A DNA stretch of 7,986 nt from Methanobacterium sp. Lineage in GTDB: Archaea; Methanobacteriota; Methanobacteria; Methanobacteriales; Methanobacteriaceae. The stretch is taken from the NCBI GenBank assembly GCA_028682985.1, contig JAJRAE010000198.1, positions 1-7,986 of the forward strand, in the 5' to 3' direction. The notes under the pieces are model-generated. The model had not been told where the DNA came from, did no database searches, and worked only from the letters and a program-made list of their open reading frames with translations. The translations under genes were made by a program, and so were the position numbers. Every line of letters begins with the position of its first letter. Within the stretch, counting starts at the first letter, position 1. Positions 5,969 to 7,986 of the stretch are shown piece by piece.

Positions 5969-6088
5969 AAATAAGTTCGTTAAACCCTCTTTTTTATTAA
6001 AAATTGGAAAAGATTTATATATTCTTAAATTTATCATTTATTTGTCGGAACCATTTAAAAATAGTTATCTGACATTGCTGAAAATAAG
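5962..6088. repeat. 14-base direct repeat TTGCTGAAAATAAG flanking a promoter
   Basis: Copies lie at 5962-5975 and 6075-6088, 113 bases apart. They bracket the TATA box of the downstream gene, and the second copy runs into its ribosome binding site. Too long to be readily explained by chance in 226 bases. Confidence 0.75.
6007..6021 (+). promoter_or_regulatory. BRE/TATA promoter of the pseudomurein endoisopeptidase-like gene
   Basis: GGAAAAGATTTATATA is a purine-rich BRE-like stretch followed by TTTATATA (6014-6021). Transcription would begin near 6043, leaving a leader of about 58 bases that carries the second copy of the TTGCTGAAAATAAG repeat. Confidence 0.55.
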
Positions 6089-6092
6089 GGGG
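6088..6092 (+). promoter_or_regulatory. Ribosome binding site of the endoisopeptidase-like gene
   Basis: GGGGG, preceded by AA, lies eight bases before the ATG at 6101 and supports that start, which is directly followed by a signal peptide. Confidence 0.6.
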
Positions 6093-6100
6093 CAGTATAA

Positions 6101-7828
6101 ATGAAGCGACCTATGTTGCTTACAATGTTACTGCTTTTTGCGGTAATATTGCTAATACCCAATATATACGCCACCACAACAAATCAGCAGACAACTGTAA
6201 TTAGCACAAATACAACAAACAATGAGTTTAATATTGAAAACTTTAGAGATACAGCCGATAATCAAGGAACAACTACTTCCAGTAAATGGGGAGTGGTTAG
6301 TACTGCCACAAATAATCAAGACCTAAACCTTTACTCCACAAATGTTATTTCCTCAACAACTTCCAATAAATCCCAAAAAACAGAAAATATTCAGTATGCC
6401 ACAGCGGCTGCAGGAGATGACACTTACAGTAATGTCCAGAATAACTGGTTCACCAATAAAAATATAACCGAAGCAGCAGGACGAGTTAAATATTATATTG
6501 AAACCAATCATAGACTCCCTAAAAATGTAACCATAGGAACAAAACAGGTTACCATGCCTCAGTTCCTACAATTACTGACCACCAGCCTGATACAGATAAA
6601 CAAGGGGAAAAATAACAACATAACATTAAAAACTGTTGATGCACCCCTTAACAGCGCTGAGAACATTAAAACTGGAAGCGTCAATAAAACAGAATACCTA
6701 ACAATGGCAAGCAAAATACAGTCTTACATTAAATCCAACAGCAGAGCACCCAACTACGCATCCAGTTTGAAGGGGAATGTTGGCTTTCCCTCAATGATAT
6801 ACCTGTACTCAAGAATATTGAGTTACTACGATGATAATAATGTCCTGCCCAAATCTGCTTCACTGATACCATGGACAAGTATATCCAACCAGTCATCAGG
6901 AAATGAATCAGCTGAAAACACAAACAGTTTCACCATAGCCCAGATAGGTGCTGCGGCCGGAGTGGTCAAATCCTTTGTAGAAGAAAATAAAAGGCTTCCC
7001 AACTTCGTAATAGTAAATGGTAAACAATTAACCATGCCCCAGTTCCTACAACTTGTAAACACAGGAATACTACAGATCTATAATAAAAATTCCACTAAAA
7101 TAGTTGTTAAAGACACTGGAACAGCAGCCAATCCCACAGAAGACCTGGAGAGCGGAATCATATACAAATCAGAGTATATAGATCTGGCAAAACGGATCCA
7201 AAACTACCTAAATAGTAATGGAAAATCACCGAACTATGCCAGCAGTACTCTAGGAAAAATTCGCTATGAATCGTTAATATATCTGGAATCACGGATATTA
7301 AACTTCTACGCTCAAAACAGTGCTTTACCAAGATATGCTGCCTTAAATCCCTGGAAAACATCAGATGACACCAGCAACTATTCCCAGTATTTGCAGGCAA
7401 CAAATAACTGCCCATCCAACAGTCCAACGATAATAAACCTGGCAAACAGTATAACCAGTGGTAAAACAACTGCTTATGACAAAGCGGTTGCCATATTTAA
7501 CTGGGTCAACGACAACACCACATATTCCTACTACTACAACACGGTAAAAGGAGCACTGGGTACCTTAAGTTCAGGAAGCGCTAACTGCGTTGACACCACC
7601 CACCTGTTAATTGCCCTAACCCGGGCAGCGGGCATACCAGCCAAATACGAGCATGGTATATGCACCTTCAGTGACGGTGAATTTGGACATGTATGGGCCC
7701 AGGTATACGCTAATGGTATATGGTACTACGCAGATGCAATAAGCCCTAGAAACACCTTCGGTGTAATAAATAATTGGGACACCAGCAACTGGACCTTAAT
7801 AGGCATCTATGCAGAATTGCCTTTCTAA
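6101..7828 (+). CDS. Exported pseudomurein-binding-repeat protein with transglutaminase-like domain, probable pseudomurein endoisopeptidase
   Basis: This 575-residue protein resembles PeiW and PeiP, the methanobacterial phage/prophage enzymes that cut isopeptide bonds in pseudomurein. Residues 1-24 are a signal peptide (MKRPMLLTMLLLFAVILLIP, cleavage near YA-TTT). Residues 25-115 are a Ser/Thr/Asn-rich linker. Two 160-residue modules follow (about 122-258 and 282-418), each with a pseudomurein-binding-type repeat containing R/KRLP and TMPQFLQL, and a second related repeat ending in NPW or IPW. The C-terminal domain (about 440-575) is transglutaminase-like with candidate triad Cys496 (SANCVD), His530 (FGHVWAQV) and Asp545 (YYADAIS). 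About a dozen N-x-S/T sequons suggest glycosylation. It probably anchors to and remodels the producer's own cell wall, since no phage genes surround it. Substrate and activity are inferred; a non-lytic or adhesive role is possible. Confidence 0.9.
   Translation: MKRPMLLTMLLLFAVILLIPNIYATTTNQQTTVISTNTTNNEFNIENFRDTADNQGTTTSSKWGVVSTATNNQDLNLYSTNVISSTTSNKSQKTENIQYATAAAGDDTYSNVQNNWFTNKNITEAAGRVKYYIETNHRLPKNVTIGTKQVTMPQFLQLLTTSLIQINKGKNNNITLKTVDAPLNSAENIKTGSVNKTEYLTMASKIQSYIKSNSRAPNYASSLKGNVGFPSMIYLYSRILSYYDDNNVLPKSASLIPWTSISNQSSGNESAENTNSFTIAQIGAAAGVVKSFVEENKRLPNFVIVNGKQLTMPQFLQLVNTGILQIYNKNSTKIVVKDTGTAANPTEDLESGIIYKSEYIDLAKRIQNYLNSNGKSPNYASSTLGKIRYESLIYLESRILNFYAQNSALPRYAALNPWKTSDDTSNYSQYLQATNNCPSNSPTIINLANSITSGKTTAYDKAVAIFNWVNDNTTYSYYYNTVKGALGTLSSGSANCVDTTHLLIALTRAAGIPAKYEHGICTFSDGEFGHVWAQVYANGIWYYADAISPRNTFGVINNWDTSNWTLIGIYAELPF
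6464..7354 (+). repeat. Internal duplication of a 480-base coding module
   Basis: Codons 122-258 (6464-6874) and 282-418 (6944-7354) align at a constant offset of 160 residues. Examples are AAGRVKYYIETNHRLP with AAGVVKSFVEENKRLP, and SMIYLYSRILSYY with SLIYLESRILNFY. At DNA level ACCATGCCTCAGTTCCTACA at 6551 recurs at 7031 with one change, showing divergence after duplication. Confidence 0.85.
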
Positions 7829-7865
7829 GAAAAAGAATAATTTTTTCTTTTTTTTATTTTTTTTT
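7827..7865 (+). terminator. Hairpin plus T-tract terminator of the endoisopeptidase-like gene
   Basis: AAGAAAAA (7827-7834) and TTTTTCTT (7842-7849) form an 8-base stem with a 7-base loop beginning at the stop codon. It is followed by T-runs through 7865. Confidence 0.7.
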
Positions 7866-7878
7866 AGAAATCTTCAAA

Positions 7879-7899
7879 AAAAATAATATAATTATTTTT
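7879..7899. terminator. Second AT-only hairpin, probable convergent terminator
   Basis: AAAAATAAT (7879-7887) and ATTATTTTT (7891-7899) form a 9-base stem with a 3-base loop. On the minus strand it lies just past the stop of the partial gene at the right edge and is followed by the T-rich complement of 7876-7883, so it may terminate that gene. Confidence 0.4.
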
Positions 7900-7918
7900 A
7901 AAAAAAAACAATGGTTAA

Positions 7919-7986
7919 TTAACAGTTCTTTAATGCGTCTTCCACAAATTCAGTTTCCTTAATTTTGCGTATTATCTTACAGGAAC
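7919..7986 (-). CDS. 3' end of a minus-strand gene, product not recognised
   Basis: One minus-strand frame is open from the right edge to a TAA at 7919-7921 and gives 21 residues, SCKIIRKIKETEFVEDALKN followed by Cys. The composition is protein-like, the other two minus frames stop within the first 15 bases, and terminator-like sequence follows the stop. The fragment is too short to assign. It would be convergent with the endoisopeptidase-like gene. Confidence 0.5.
   Translation of the reverse strand, partial: SCKIIRKIKETEFVEDALKNC

Noticed and set aside
5813..6037. 74-residue minus-strand frame across the start of thiN and the intergenic region
   Set aside because: It runs through the promoter elements of both divergent genes and has low-complexity, non-homologous translation.
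6729..7469. Minus-strand frames of 64, 78 and 103 residues inside the endoisopeptidase-like gene
   Set aside because: All are antisense to a long protein with clear signal peptide, repeats and catalytic domain.
7774..7962. 62-residue plus-strand frame after the endoisopeptidase-like domain
   Set aside because: It is an out-of-frame overlap that then reads through the T-run terminator, giving Phe/Lys-rich low complexity.

Overview
The window looks like chromosome from a pseudomurein-walled methanogen of the order Methanobacteriales, probably Methanobacterium or a close relative. The evidence is: a protein with pseudomurein-binding-type repeats fused to a transglutaminase-like protease domain; an archaeal homocysteine-synthesis protein of the DUF39/HcyBio family; archaeal-type AMMECR1, NOG1-like and ThiN proteins; AT-rich intergenic DNA with BRE/TATA-box promoters and T-run terminators; and G-rich Shine-Dalgarno sites. 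Placement below the order is inference. No tRNA, rRNA, CRISPR array, insertion sequence or integrase is visible.

Layout from left to right. Positions 1-842 (minus strand) hold the first 280 codons of an aspartate-semialdehyde sulfurtransferase-type homocysteine biosynthesis protein, cut by the window edge. Positions 998-1339 (minus) encode a small exported protein whose mature part is largely four tandem 13-residue repeats. A 367-base AT-rich intergenic stretch follows, without a visible gene. Positions 1707-3092 (plus) encode TldD, a metalloprotease that appears to start at a rare ATT codon. Positions 3159-3719 (plus) encode an AMMECR1-domain protein, which may be in the same transcript. Positions 3818-4798 and 4795-5217 (plus) are a NOG1-like GTPase and a small heat-shock protein that overlap by four bases and are probably translationally coupled. 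Positions 5302-5874 (minus) encode a stand-alone ThiN-type thiamine-phosphate synthase domain, convergent with the heat-shock gene and apparently made from a leaderless or nearly leaderless mRNA. Positions 6101-7828 (plus) encode a 575-residue exported protein with two copies of a 160-residue repeat module and a C-terminal Cys-His-Asp transglutaminase-like domain, resembling the pseudomurein endoisopeptidases PeiW and PeiP. The last 68 bases probably hold the 3' end of a minus-strand gene.

Most genes are housekeeping: sulfur amino acid and thiamine synthesis, peptide processing, ribosome assembly and protein quality control. The two exported proteins point to the cell envelope. I see no convincing multi-gene novel system. 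The observations most worth following are the ATT start of tldD, the 13-residue-repeat exported protein, the duplicated cell-wall-binding architecture of the endoisopeptidase-like protein, and the short direct repeats around thiN.
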